Assembly (NCBI GenBank): GCA_030147525.1
Contig: JASBVF010000012.1
Coordinates: 62,001 to 126,000, forward strand
Direction of reading: 5' to 3'
DNA: 64,000 nt
DNA from: Bacteroidota bacterium
GTDB lineage: Bacteria > Bacteroidota > Bacteroidia > Chitinophagales > Saprospiraceae
Shown: positions 9,516-18,567 of the stretch, one piece after another
Position numbering within the stretch: the stretch's first letter is position 1
Layout: every line of letters begins with the position of its first letter
The notes under the pieces: model-generated
What the model was told of the DNA's origin: nothing
Database searches by the model: none
What the model saw: the letters and a program-made list of their open reading frames with translations, nothing else
Program-made: the position numbers and the translations under genes

Positions 9516-10973
9516 TTAATCGACATTGTCATGTAGAAAACCATTTCCTTCCCGGAACTGCGGCTCGTCATCGTTTTCTGAAATGGTCCACTTTGAGTAA
9601 GCTATTTCTTCCGAACCGGGCACATCGTCGAGATTGACTTTCCGGCGAAGGTAGGCCGGCTCATTTTCCAGTTCGTTCACCGTTTGAGGGTTACTCAACT
9701 TCGGTTTGAGGTTGAGATTGGCAAGCCTTTCCCGGCGGCGGCGCTCAGCTTCCAGGCGATGCTTGCGTTCGGCTTCTTCCTGGTCGGCATTATCCCGTAC
9801 GTAGGGTTCATCCCGGTGAAAACGGTTGTATTTATTGAATTTTTCTGTTACATCAGGGAACTCGATGGTATTGGCATTATCCTCCTCTTCATCAGCTCCA
9901 AGCGTGTTCAGAAAATTTTTTTTTGGCTTGAATTCGTCATCGTCCAGGGAGACTTTCACCGGACGGGCATTTGACTCAGGCTTGGCGCCCGGAATATTTT
10001 TCTTGCTGCTATGGCGCTCAAAACCGGTAGCGATAATCGTTACACTGATCTTCTCGCCCAGGGTTTCGTCGTAGCAGTTACCCCAGATGAGGTTCGTGCC
10101 CTGGCCTGCCTCCTCCTGAACGAATTCGGTGATTTCAAAAATCTCTTCCATCGTCACCTCTTTTTTACCGGAGGTAATGTTGATGAGGATATGTTGAGCG
10201 CCCTTGATGTTATTTTCTTCCAACAACGGAGAATTCAGCGCCTCGTCAACGGCACGCTTCGCACGGTTTTCACCATCAGCGACGGCAGTACCCATGATGG
10301 CCACGCCAGAGCTGCGCATAACGGTATTAACGTCCTCAAAATCCACGTTCACGTAACCGGGAACGGTGATAATTTCGGCGATGCCCTTGGCTGCTGTTGT
10401 TAAAATGTTATCCGCTTGCGCAAATGCCTGGGAAATGGTCAGGTTGCCATGGATAGCTTTCAGTTTGTCATTTGAAATGACAATGATCGTATCTACATAT
10501 TTTTTGAGCTCATCCAATCCCTCGTGGCCTTGGTGCACCCGTTTGTTACCCTCGAAGGTAAATGGCAGCGTAACGATACCCACGGTCAGGATGTCCATTT
10601 CCTGGGCAGCTTTTGCAATGATTGGAGCTGCACCGGTACCGGTACCTCCACCCATTCCTGCAGTGATGAAAAGCATTTTGCAGTCGTTACCGAGGTAAGA
10701 TTTCACCTCCTCGATGCTTTCTTCGGCAGAAAGCTTGCCGATGTTAGGCTTAGAGCCTGCACCCCTGCCCTCCGTGAGCGTTGGCCCGAGTTGTACTTTG
10801 TTAGGCACAGGACTTTGCTCCATGGATTGCTTGTCAGTGTTGCAAATGGCAAAGTCCACTCCAATGATGCCTTGCTTGAACATGTGATTGACGGCATTGC
10901 TGCCACCACCACCTACGCCGATGACTTTAATGATGGGCGTATCGTTTTTCTCGTCGATTAGTTTGAAAATCAT
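9516..10973 (-). CDS. ftsZ: Cell division protein FtsZ
   Basis: Tubulin-like GTPase that polymerises into the Z ring at midcell. The N-terminal GTPase domain has GVGGGGSNAV (about residues 19-28) and the tubulin signature GGGTGTG (108-114); the T7 synergy loop (NVDFEDVNTVM) lies near 210. At 485 residues it is longer than E. coli FtsZ (383) because of a charged Arg/Glu-rich linker (about 330-430). The tail holds PAYLRRKVNL and ends FLHDNVD, as in Bacteroidota. It is the last gene of the dcw cluster, about 155 bases after ftsA, and is followed by a strong terminator. The PAYLRR segment is a likely FtsA contact (inference). Confidence 0.99.
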   Translation of the reverse strand: MIFKLIDEKNDTPIIKVIGVGGGGSNAVNHMFKQGIIGVDFAICNTDKQSMEQSPVPNKVQLGPTLTEGRGAGSKPNIGKLSAEESIEEVKSYLGNDCKMLFITAGMGGGTGTGAAPIIAKAAQEMDILTVGIVTLPFTFEGNKRVHQGHEGLDELKKYVDTIIVISNDKLKAIHGNLTISQAFAQADNILTTAAKGIAEIITVPGYVNVDFEDVNTVMRSSGVAIMGTAVADGENRAKRAVDEALNSPLLEENNIKGAQHILINITSGKKEVTMEEIFEITEFVQEEAGQGTNLIWGNCYDETLGEKISVTIIATGFERHSSKKNIPGAKPESNARPVKVSLDDDEFKPKKNFLNTLGADEEEDNANTIEFPDVTEKFNKYNRFHRDEPYVRDNADQEEAERKHRLEAERRRRERLANLNLKPKLSNPQTVNELENEPAYLRRKVNLDDVPGSEEIAYSKWTISENDDEPQFREGNGFLHDNVD

Positions 10974-11128
10974 AACTGCTAAAGTTTGGTTGCCTGCCGC
11001 TTATTTTCCAGAGTGAAGTTGGTTAATTATTAAAGCCACAAGCATTGGTTTTAAGAATGAAAGATTATCAAAACCGGTTTTAACTGGTCGTTTTAAAATG
11101 ATTCAAAATCAAATGAGTAGCCGTACCA

Positions 11129-12472
11129 TCAATAATCAGCATCCGGCTCCGCCTGGAACCACTCCTTTGTTTTTTGAAAAATCTTGTCGAAAAAGCCGTT
11201 ACCGTTGTTGGCAGCATACGACTCTTCCATCTCCTCAACGGCTTTTTGCTGCTGGGTTTGCGTCGGGCGGGCTTCTTCCTGCCGGATTTTACCCTCCTCA
11301 ACATCCTGAATTCCCTTCAGCAACAAGCCGATGGCCGTTGAAAAAACCGGGCTTTGCAGCTGCTCACTGTAACCATGTGCAAGGTGCTCAACTGGTGTGC
11401 CGATACGGGTGCTCATACCCGTATGGAACTCCGTCAGCTTGTCAATATGATTCAGCAGCGCACCGCCGCCAGTGAGGACGATGCCCCCGATGAGCTTACC
11501 TTCGTAGCCGCTCCGGCGAATCTCCCAGACAACGTAATCGAGCACTTCCTCTACCCGTGCCTGAATAATCCGGGCCAGGTTTTTCTCCGAAATTTCTTTG
11601 TGCTCACGGCCTTTCAGGCCGGGGATCGTGATGATCCGGTTATCGTATACCTCATCTGCGAGAGCAGAACCAAATTTTACCTTCAACTTCTCTGCCTGGC
11701 TTTGCATGACATTGCAGCCTTCTTTGATGTCTTTCGTGACAACGCCGCCACCAAAAGGAATCACTGCCGTGTGGCGAATGATACCGTCTTTGAAAACAGT
11801 GATATCCGTTGTGCCGCCCCCGATGTCCACCAATGCCACGCCTGCCTCTTTTTCCTCTTCAGAAAGGACAGCGGTAGCACTTGCGATGGGTTCCAAGGTA
11901 AGGTTAGCCACCTTCAGCCCCGCACGGTCAACGCATTTCACAATGTTTTGCGTAGCGGTAATTTGACCGGTAATGATGTGAAAATTAGCCTCAAGCCTCA
12001 CACCACTCATCCCTACCGGGTCAACGATGCCCTGCTCGTCGTCCACGGTGTATTCCTGCGGAAGTACGTGGATGATTTTGTCGCCTGGCGGCAAAACCAG
12101 CTTGAACATGTCGTTGACCAGCCGGTCAATGTCACGTTGACTGATTTCAGTGTGCAGGTTATCACGGGTAAGCAAGCCCCGGTGTTGGAGGCTCTTGATA
12201 TGCTGCCCTGCGATGCCCACATGAGCGACCCGAAACTCAGTGCCTGCTGCCCGCTGGGCAATGGCAATGGCATCGGAAATCGCCCGAACGGTTTTTTCAA
12301 TGTTACTGACAACGCCACGCATGACGCCTTCGCTCTCAACTTTGCCGACTCCGAGGATTTCCAGCCTGCCATGCTCGTTTTTCCGTCCGGCAATTGCGCA
12401 GACTTTCGTGGTGCCGATGTCAAGGGCGACCACCAAATCCTGGGAGGAGAAGTTTGGATAATCCATAATCAT
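11129..12472 (-). CDS. ftsA: Cell division protein FtsA
   Basis: Actin-like ATPase that tethers FtsZ filaments to the inner membrane and recruits later divisome proteins. Phosphate-1 motif DIGTTK at 18-23, phosphate-2 DIGGGTTD at 216-223 and the adenosine motif TGGGALL near 335-341; the FtsA-specific 1C (SHS2) domain falls at about 85-170. After a Gln/Glu-rich linker the C-terminus (GFFDKIFQKTKEWF) is an amphipathic membrane-targeting helix. Length 447 is normal for Bacteroidota. ATG 12472 and ATG 12466 (two codons later) are both possible starts. It lies between ftsQ and ftsZ. Confidence 0.98.
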   Translation of the reverse strand: MIMDYPNFSSQDLVVALDIGTTKVCAIAGRKNEHGRLEILGVGKVESEGVMRGVVSNIEKTVRAISDAIAIAQRAAGTEFRVAHVGIAGQHIKSLQHRGLLTRDNLHTEISQRDIDRLVNDMFKLVLPPGDKIIHVLPQEYTVDDEQGIVDPVGMSGVRLEANFHIITGQITATQNIVKCVDRAGLKVANLTLEPIASATAVLSEEEKEAGVALVDIGGGTTDITVFKDGIIRHTAVIPFGGGVVTKDIKEGCNVMQSQAEKLKVKFGSALADEVYDNRIITIPGLKGREHKEISEKNLARIIQARVEEVLDYVVWEIRRSGYEGKLIGGIVLTGGGALLNHIDKLTEFHTGMSTRIGTPVEHLAHGYSEQLQSPVFSTAIGLLLKGIQDVEEGKIRQEEARPTQTQQQKAVEEMEESYAANNGNGFFDKIFQKTKEWFQAEPDADY

Positions 12473-12585
12473 GATATTTAGTAGTTAGCTCAAAAAGGGT
12501 TTTCTTTTTTTTGGTTTAAAAGTTTATGAGGTTATAGGGTTAACGGCATTAAACCCCCTTAAACTTTTCAACATTTCAACTCAAA

Positions 12586-13371
12586 TTACTTCCGCTCGCA
12601 CACCACCTGACCCCGGTATCTCAAATCAATCGAATGATACTTCTGCCATCCTTCCCGACTCATGCCTTCTTCGTAAAATACTTTCAGCCGGCGGAACTTG
12701 TCTTCAGCGTTTGAATCCCACTTTCCGAAGATGACGACCTGATCGCCCACTTTGGGCACCAGCACGAATTCATTCCGGCTATTCACATAAATCTGCTCAA
12801 ACAAGGCTTTCCAAAACGGATCGTCCAGGATAAAATTCGTCAATTCAAACAGCGGCTTCATGAGGTGATTTTTTTTGGTCAAAAATTCCGGTGTGTGAGG
12901 CGGAATGTTTCCGGTCGCCACCAGCGTTCTGGCAGCAAAGTGCTTGGAGAGCGGCACTCTTGCACCGTCGTTGTCGATGTAGTACTGCGCTCCCAAATTG
13001 TCAATCACCCTGAGTATTGGCTGACGTTGTTCCACATAGATTTTTATCCGGCTGTTGGCCGTGATAGCCACCTCTGCATTTTTTACAAACGGGTCTTCTT
13101 CCAGTACCCGCTCTACCCTTCCGACGTCCACAAGGCCAGCTGCCTGCTCGTCCAGCGGCATTCCGAAACTTCTTTCAATGAGCTTGACAACATCGAGGCT
13201 GTCAATCAACAACGCACCATTTTCCAGCGGATCTACTTCAACTACCGTCGCCACGATGGTCAACTCTTTCTTCCGGTCCACAGCTCCCGCAATGAGCATG
13301 ATGGTCAGGAAAGCACCGCCTACCCAGGCGATGCGTTTCAAAGATGTTTTTGTTTGTGGGTCGTTGAACAT
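12586..13371 (-). CDS. ftsQ: Cell division protein FtsQ
   Basis: Bitopic divisome protein linking cytoplasmic FtsZ/FtsA to the periplasmic FtsL/FtsI/FtsW machinery. A short cytoplasmic N-terminus is followed by one membrane segment (about residues 14-33). Then comes a POTRA-like domain with the VxxxPFVKNAEV pattern typical of FtsQ (about 90-115), and the FtsQ beta domain to residue 261. Primary sequence is weakly conserved, so the call rests on topology, the POTRA pattern and the invariant position between murC and ftsA. It starts 36 bases after the murC stop. Confidence 0.93.
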   Translation of the reverse strand: MFNDPQTKTSLKRIAWVGGAFLTIMLIAGAVDRKKELTIVATVVEVDPLENGALLIDSLDVVKLIERSFGMPLDEQAAGLVDVGRVERVLEEDPFVKNAEVAITANSRIKIYVEQRQPILRVIDNLGAQYYIDNDGARVPLSKHFAARTLVATGNIPPHTPEFLTKKNHLMKPLFELTNFILDDPFWKALFEQIYVNSRNEFVLVPKVGDQVVIFGKWDSNAEDKFRRLKVFYEEGMSREGWQKYHSIDLRYRGQVVCERK

Positions 13372-13407
13372 TACTTTTCTTTTTTATTCTCAAACCTGAC
13401 TTGCAGG

Positions 13408-14766
13408 CTACTCATTTTTCATTTTTAAAAACTGACCAATGGGTTCCACCACGGTATCGATATCTCCTGCCCCGATGGTCATCAACACATCCAACTCTTT
13501 GGTTTTCAGTACTTCCAGCACATTTGCCTTCGTGACCAAATCCTTGGCCGGATTTTTCATTTTATCAAAAACGATCGCTGATGTCACACCCGGAATCGGC
13601 TCCTCCCGTGCCGGATAAATGTCCATCAGCAGGATCTCATCGAGTTTGTCAAGTTCTTCAGCAAAACCATCCTGAAAATCCCTCGTTCGGGAGTACAGGT
13701 GCGGCTGAAAGATACCGGTGATTTTTCGGCCGGGGAACAGTTCCCGTGCTGCTTGCACAGCCGCCCGGATTTCCGTCGGGTGGTGGGCGTAATCATCGAT
13801 GAATACTGTCTTTTCATCCCGGTGGATGAATTCAAAGCGGCGCTTGATGCCTTTGAAAGTTTCCATCGCTTTGCGGATAGCTCCTTCCCCGATCCCAAGC
13901 TGCAAGCCGGCAGCAATGGCAGCGGTGGCATTTTCAATATTGTGACGGCCGGGCATTGCAAAGCGGATTCCATTTATTTCCAAATCCGGTGTTGCCAGAT
14001 CGAAAACGAACCATCCGTCTTCCACCCTGACATTCCTGGCCTGATACATTCCGCCATTCACCCCAAAAGTTTCAAACAACTGATTTTCAAAGTATTGTGC
14101 AAGATCATACTTAATAAAAACCTTGCCATTTGGCTTCGTTTTTTTAATAAATTCCTTAAAACCCGTCTCTGCCACCGCTGAAGCCTCACCGTAGATATCC
14201 AAGTGGTCGGGATCCATGCTCAGCAGCACCGAAATTTCGGGCGAAAGCTGCAGAAAACTACGATCGTATTCATCCGCTTCAGCCACGACCCAATCGCTTT
14301 CACCGCCCACGTAATTGGACCCGAGGTTCTCGGAAATACCACCCAGAAAAGCGGTGCAATCAACCCCGCCCGTCCGCAGCAAATGCGTGACGAGCGAGGA
14401 AGTGGTAGTTTTACCATGTGTTCCTGCGATGGCTATGGTGCGCTGGCTACGGCTGATGATGCCCAGCACTTCCGCCCTTTTTTTGAGGGGAATGCTGCTG
14501 TTTTGAAAAAACGTCAGCTCCTCAAAATTCCGGGGAATGGCCGGCGTCCATACGACCAGGTCCAGTCCTGTGGGGATTTTCGACACATTTGCCGCACCGT
14601 AGTGAATTTTCATTCCCTCGTTTACCAACTTTTTGGTGAGGGTCGTTTCCGTTTTATCGTAACCGTGCACTTCTACTCCTTTCATCGAAAAATACCGGGC
14701 CAGGGCGCTCATGCCGATGCCGCCGATACCGAGGAAGTAGATTTTTTTTATTTCGCTGAGGTTCAT
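13408..14766 (-). CDS. murC: UDP-N-acetylmuramate--L-alanine ligase
   Basis: Cytoplasmic Mur ligase that adds L-Ala to UDP-MurNAc, with ATP, as the first step of stem-peptide synthesis. The N-terminal UDP-binding glycine loop is GIGGIGMSAL (13-22), the ATP P-loop GTHGKT (115-120), and the C-terminal domain has DDYAHHPTE (324-332). All expected motifs are present and 452 residues is the usual length. Its ATG overlaps the murG stop by 4 bases, a translational-coupling arrangement. Confidence 0.99.
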   Translation of the reverse strand: MNLSEIKKIYFLGIGGIGMSALARYFSMKGVEVHGYDKTETTLTKKLVNEGMKIHYGAANVSKIPTGLDLVVWTPAIPRNFEELTFFQNSSIPLKKRAEVLGIISRSQRTIAIAGTHGKTTTSSLVTHLLRTGGVDCTAFLGGISENLGSNYVGGESDWVVAEADEYDRSFLQLSPEISVLLSMDPDHLDIYGEASAVAETGFKEFIKKTKPNGKVFIKYDLAQYFENQLFETFGVNGGMYQARNVRVEDGWFVFDLATPDLEINGIRFAMPGRHNIENATAAIAAGLQLGIGEGAIRKAMETFKGIKRRFEFIHRDEKTVFIDDYAHHPTEIRAAVQAARELFPGRKITGIFQPHLYSRTRDFQDGFAEELDKLDEILLMDIYPAREEPIPGVTSAIVFDKMKNPAKDLVTKANVLEVLKTKELDVLMTIGAGDIDTVVEPIGQFLKMKNE

Positions 14767-15860
14767 TTTTTAATCAAATTCAAAACTTCGCCTGCAATTT
14801 CATTTGCTGCATCCGGCTTGGCCAATTCCCGGATTTTTTCGCTCAAACGGGTTTGCAATTCCGGATTTTTCAAAACTTCCAGCGCTGCCCAGATCAGCTC
14901 GTCTTTTGCAGCTGCGTCTTTCACCATGAGGGCTGCGTCTTTTTCCACCAGCGCCAGTGCGTTTTTTGTCTGATGGTCTTCCGCCACATTTGGCGAAGGG
15001 ACTAAAATCGCAGGCTTACCGACGAGGCACATTTCAGAAATCGAAAGCGCCCCCGCCCTGCCAATTACCACATCGGCCGTTGCGTAGGCCAAATCCATCC
15101 GGTCAACGAAAGGCAGTATTTTCACGTTGGACAGCCGGGCAGTTTCACAGTTTTTAAAACTTTCATGATAAAACTTGCCACACTGCCAGAGTACCTGCAC
15201 CTGTTCATTTTCTTTTAAAACTTCCGTACCTGCCGCCATTGCTTCGTTCAAAGTGCGGGCGCCAAGGCTTCCACCGAAGACGAAGATCGTTTGCTTTTTT
15301 TCATCTAAACCGAAGTAGGCCAGGCCTTCCTGGCGCTTGTTTTTCAGGTTTTGAAAAACATCCACCCGAACAGGATTGCCTGCCAGGACAATTTTTTCCT
15401 TCGGGAAAAACTTCTCCATCCCATCGTAGGCCACACAGATTTTGGCAGCTTTTTTCGCCAAAATTTTATTCGTGACGCCGGGATAGGAATTCTGCTCCTG
15501 CAACACCGTCGGGATGCCGAAAGCACCTGCAGCATTCAGCGTCGGGCCGGAGGCATAGCCACCTACTCCTACCGCAACGTCAGGACGGAAGCGGCGAACA
15601 ATTTGCCGGGCACGCCACCAACTGTGGATGAGTTTGATGGGAAACATCAAATTCCGCAATGTCAATGAACGCTGGAAGCCGCTGATCCAAAGCCCCTCGA
15701 TGGGGTAGCCGGCATTCGGAACTTTTTCCATTTCCAACTTGCCCTTTGCGCCGACAAATAGTATTTCGGCTTCCGGGCGCATTTTTTTTATGGCATCGGC
15801 GATGGCGATGGCGGGGAAAACATGTCCTCCGGTACCGCCGCCTGATATTATTATTTTCAT
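14763..15860 (-). CDS. murG: UDP-GlcNAc--(pentapeptide) pyrophosphoryl-undecaprenol N-acetylglucosamine transferase
   Basis: Peripheral inner-membrane GT28 enzyme that adds GlcNAc to lipid I to make lipid II. The N-terminal glycine loop GGGTGGH is at 7-13, a second loop GVGGYASGP near 98-106, and the UDP-GlcNAc site GRAGALSISE at 267-276 followed by PSPNVAEDHQ. Length 365 is normal. It starts 28 bases after ftsW and overlaps murC by 4 bases. In dcw logic it acts directly after MraY. Confidence 0.99.
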   Translation of the reverse strand: MKIIISGGGTGGHVFPAIAIADAIKKMRPEAEILFVGAKGKLEMEKVPNAGYPIEGLWISGFQRSLTLRNLMFPIKLIHSWWRARQIVRRFRPDVAVGVGGYASGPTLNAAGAFGIPTVLQEQNSYPGVTNKILAKKAAKICVAYDGMEKFFPKEKIVLAGNPVRVDVFQNLKNKRQEGLAYFGLDEKKQTIFVFGGSLGARTLNEAMAAGTEVLKENEQVQVLWQCGKFYHESFKNCETARLSNVKILPFVDRMDLAYATADVVIGRAGALSISEMCLVGKPAILVPSPNVAEDHQTKNALALVEKDAALMVKDAAAKDELIWAALEVLKNPELQTRLSEKIRELAKPDAANEIAGEVLNLIKK

Positions 15861-15887
15861 GTTAGAGGTTCTGGTATCCTGCTATTT

Positions 15888-17108
15888 TTACTTCTTTCCA
15901 CTCTCCTTGCTCACCTTCCCGCCTGCTTGTTGAGCCATTGCTCCCCCCGGCGCTTCGCCAGCTGCCTGCCGTTCAACTGCCCCTTCGATGTAGCGGCTGA
16001 CACTGAGAATGATGCCGAAAAAGAGACAGGAAAACAGTACCGAAGTACCTCCCCAACTCACCATCGGCAAGGTCAGGCCACCTACGGGTACGAGGTGAAC
16101 AGAAATGGCCATATTCGCCAGCGCCTGAATGACGATGTTGAGTGAAAGCCCCACCGCCACCATTGCTCCAAATGATTTCTCACTGATGGTCACCAATCTT
16201 GTCACCCTGAAGAACAGCAGGACATAAAGGCTCAGCAACAGAAAGCTGCCGACCAGCCCGTATTCTTCGCAGAAAACGGCGTAAATAAAATCGGCGTACG
16301 GCGTGGGGAGGTAGTTCCGCTGGATACTGTTCCCCGGGCCCATTCCGAATATTTCACCGTTGGCAATGGCAATTTTAGCCTGTTGGTTTTGAAAACTGCC
16401 ATCCACCCGGTCGCCCAGGAACTCCGAGATACGAGTTGTCCACGTATCCACCCGGACGACATCCGGGGCGAACTTCCACACCACGATTAATCCGGCGAAT
16501 AATACCACCCACAACAAAATCAGCAAACCGAGATATTTCACATCTACCCTTCCGATGAACATCATCGAAAAACAGGTGGCGAACAGCACCAATGCCGTAC
16601 TCAAATCGGCCGGCGCAATCAGGCCGCACATGATGATGATGGGCATGATGATGGGCATGAAGGCCTTGTTGAAATCCTTGATGTAGTCCTTGTGCCTGGT
16701 GATTTCTCTTGCAACAACCAGAATCAGGGCGAGCTTGGCAAAGTCAGAGGTTTGAAATGTAAGCCCTACGAACGGAATTCTGATCCAGCGTCTTGCGTGG
16801 TTAATCTCAACTCCGAATCCCAGTGTGAAAATCAACATCCCCAGCGCTATCAGCCAAAGCCAGGGCGCCAGTTTCATGAATCGCATGTACGGCGTCAGGT
16901 AAGCCAAATAGGCCAGAAACAACCCGAAGCCAAGGATGAGAATATGCTTGATCAGGTAGCCGGTCGTATTGCCACCGCTAAGCTTGTACGCAATGGTGCC
17001 CGTACTGCTGTACACTGCCAAAATGGAAAAAATGGACAGCAGCAGCAAGATCATCCAAATGACCCGGTCACCTCTTAATTCTGCGTATATTCTTGCTCCT
17101 AAATTCAT
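15888..17108 (-). CDS. ftsW: Septal peptidoglycan glycosyltransferase FtsW
   Basis: SEDS-family polytopic membrane protein that polymerises lipid II with its partner FtsI during septation. About ten membrane segments are visible. SEDS signatures include GMGPGNSIQRNYLP, PYADFIYAVFCEEYG, and the C-terminal VPVGGLTLPMVSWGGTS. A short Ala/Gly/Lys-rich cytoplasmic tail ends at residue 406. It lies between murD and murG; the 59-base murD-ftsW gap carries a palindromic repeat that runs into the murD stop. Confidence 0.98.
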   Translation of the reverse strand: MNLGARIYAELRGDRVIWMILLLLSIFSILAVYSSTGTIAYKLSGGNTTGYLIKHILILGFGLFLAYLAYLTPYMRFMKLAPWLWLIALGMLIFTLGFGVEINHARRWIRIPFVGLTFQTSDFAKLALILVVAREITRHKDYIKDFNKAFMPIIMPIIIMCGLIAPADLSTALVLFATCFSMMFIGRVDVKYLGLLILLWVVLFAGLIVVWKFAPDVVRVDTWTTRISEFLGDRVDGSFQNQQAKIAIANGEIFGMGPGNSIQRNYLPTPYADFIYAVFCEEYGLVGSFLLLSLYVLLFFRVTRLVTISEKSFGAMVAVGLSLNIVIQALANMAISVHLVPVGGLTLPMVSWGGTSVLFSCLFFGIILSVSRYIEGAVERQAAGEAPGGAMAQQAGGKVSKESGKK

Positions 17109-17114
17109 GATTCT

Positions 17115-17189
17115 AACTATGAATTATGAATGATGAAATGTGAACTTCCCGGAATCGGGTTCATAGTTCATCGTTTATCGTTCATCATT
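17115..17189. repeat. Palindromic repeat, dcw family copy A (overlaps murD 3' end)
   Basis: Imperfect inverted repeat built from GAACTATGAA/ATGATGAA units, with arms at about 17115-17146 and 17157-17189. The right arm covers the murD stop and encodes the last residues of MurD (MNDKR). Related copies lie at 19971, 23651 and 24073. Confidence 0.8.
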
Positions 17190-18481
17190 CCAAGAACAGC
17201 GGCTTTAAATTGGTCGCCTCTGTCCATGTAATTTTTAAATAAATCAAAACTGGCGCAGGCCGGGCTGAGCAGCACCACATCGCCCCTTTCGGCGTGGGTG
17301 GCGGCCCTTTCGGCGGCCTCTTTTGCGCTTTTTACTTCTTCGATATTTTTCAAAACGGGTGAAAAAACCTCCAGCAACTTGCTGTTGTCCACCCCGAGGC
17401 AGATCAGTGCTTTCACTTTCTGCCTGACAAGTTCTTCGATCGGGCCGTAGTCATTGCCCTTATCAGTGCCGCCAGCGATCCAGACGACCGGTTTTTGCAT
17501 GGCTTGCAGCGCATAAAAAACCGAATCCACGTTGGTCGCCTTGCTGTCGTTGATGTAATCCACCCCGTTGATCGTGGTGAAATGCTCCAGCCGGTGCGGG
17601 TCATTGACGAAGGTGTTCAGCCCCTGCTGAATGACCTCGTCGCTGATACCGGCCGATTTGGCGGCGTGAATAGCGCAGGCGGCATTGAAAAAATTATGCT
17701 GACCTTTCAGCACGCAGCCTGTCATGTCAAAAGTCGAGTCACCAACTGAGAGAGAGCGGGTGTCCTCAAAGTGGTTGGCGACTTGTATTAAACGTGGCGT
17801 TAAGCGGTTGACTTTCAAGTAATTCTGAATCTCGGGGTCACCCCCATTCAGGATTAGCAAGTCCTCTTCCCGTTGGTTCATAGCGATGCGAAACTTCGAG
17901 CGGACGTAGTTCTCCATTTTGTACTCATATCGGTCCAGATGATCTGGCGTGATATTGAGTAGCATGGCTACGTTCGGTCGAAAGCGCACGATGCCGTCCA
18001 ACTGAAAGCTGCTTAGCTCCAGCACGTGAAAATCGTACTTGTTCTCTGTGATGTTCCGGGCGAAACTGGTTCCGACGTTCCCTCCAAGTGCTACGTTCAG
18101 TCCAGCAGTTTTGAACAGATGGTAGGTCAACCTGGTAGTCGTAGTTTTCCCGTTACTCCCCGTAATGCCAATGATGGTGGCCGTTGTGTAGCGGCCAGCA
18201 AATTCAATTTCAGAAATTACCGGTTTGCCAAGGTCGAACAGTCGTCGAATGTGGGGGATATGATCGGGAATCCCTGGGCTTTTGATAATTTCATCTGACT
18301 CGAAAATGCTTGTCCATGTATGTTTGCTTTCCTCGTATGGAATGCCTTTATCTATTAATTCTTGCCTGAAGTTGTCTTTAATCTTGCCACCATCGGAAAC
18401 AAAAACTTCAAAGCCGAGGTGATTTGCCAGGAGTGCTGCCCCGACTCCGCTTTCGCCTGCCCCAAGGATGGTCACTTTCAT
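17168..18481 (-). CDS. murD: UDP-N-acetylmuramoylalanine--D-glutamate ligase
   Basis: Cytoplasmic Mur ligase adding D-Glu to UDP-MurNAc-L-Ala. N-terminal loop GAGESGVG (7-14), P-loop GSNGKTT (108-114), then SSFQLDGI and the C-terminal DSKATNVDS motif. Length 437 is typical. The final residues MMNDKR are encoded by an intergenic palindromic repeat that appears to have invaded or extended the 3' end. It follows mraY by 87 bases. Confidence 0.99.
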   Translation of the reverse strand: MKVTILGAGESGVGAALLANHLGFEVFVSDGGKIKDNFRQELIDKGIPYEESKHTWTSIFESDEIIKSPGIPDHIPHIRRLFDLGKPVISEIEFAGRYTTATIIGITGSNGKTTTTRLTYHLFKTAGLNVALGGNVGTSFARNITENKYDFHVLELSSFQLDGIVRFRPNVAMLLNITPDHLDRYEYKMENYVRSKFRIAMNQREEDLLILNGGDPEIQNYLKVNRLTPRLIQVANHFEDTRSLSVGDSTFDMTGCVLKGQHNFFNAACAIHAAKSAGISDEVIQQGLNTFVNDPHRLEHFTTINGVDYINDSKATNVDSVFYALQAMQKPVVWIAGGTDKGNDYGPIEELVRQKVKALICLGVDNSKLLEVFSPVLKNIEEVKSAKEAAERAATHAERGDVVLLSPACASFDLFKNYMDRGDQFKAAVLGMMNDKR

Positions 18482-18567
18482 GGTTTGTTCGTGTTTGTAC
18501 CCTTCTATTTGAATGAACTAACGTGTGTATGTTTTTCTCAGAACGTGGTGAGCATGTTTAAAGCTAA

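Noticed and set aside
11354-12481. Plus-strand frame of 375 codons opposite ftsA
   Set aside because: It is the antisense of ftsA, which has all FtsA motifs; codon composition is that of a shadow frame.
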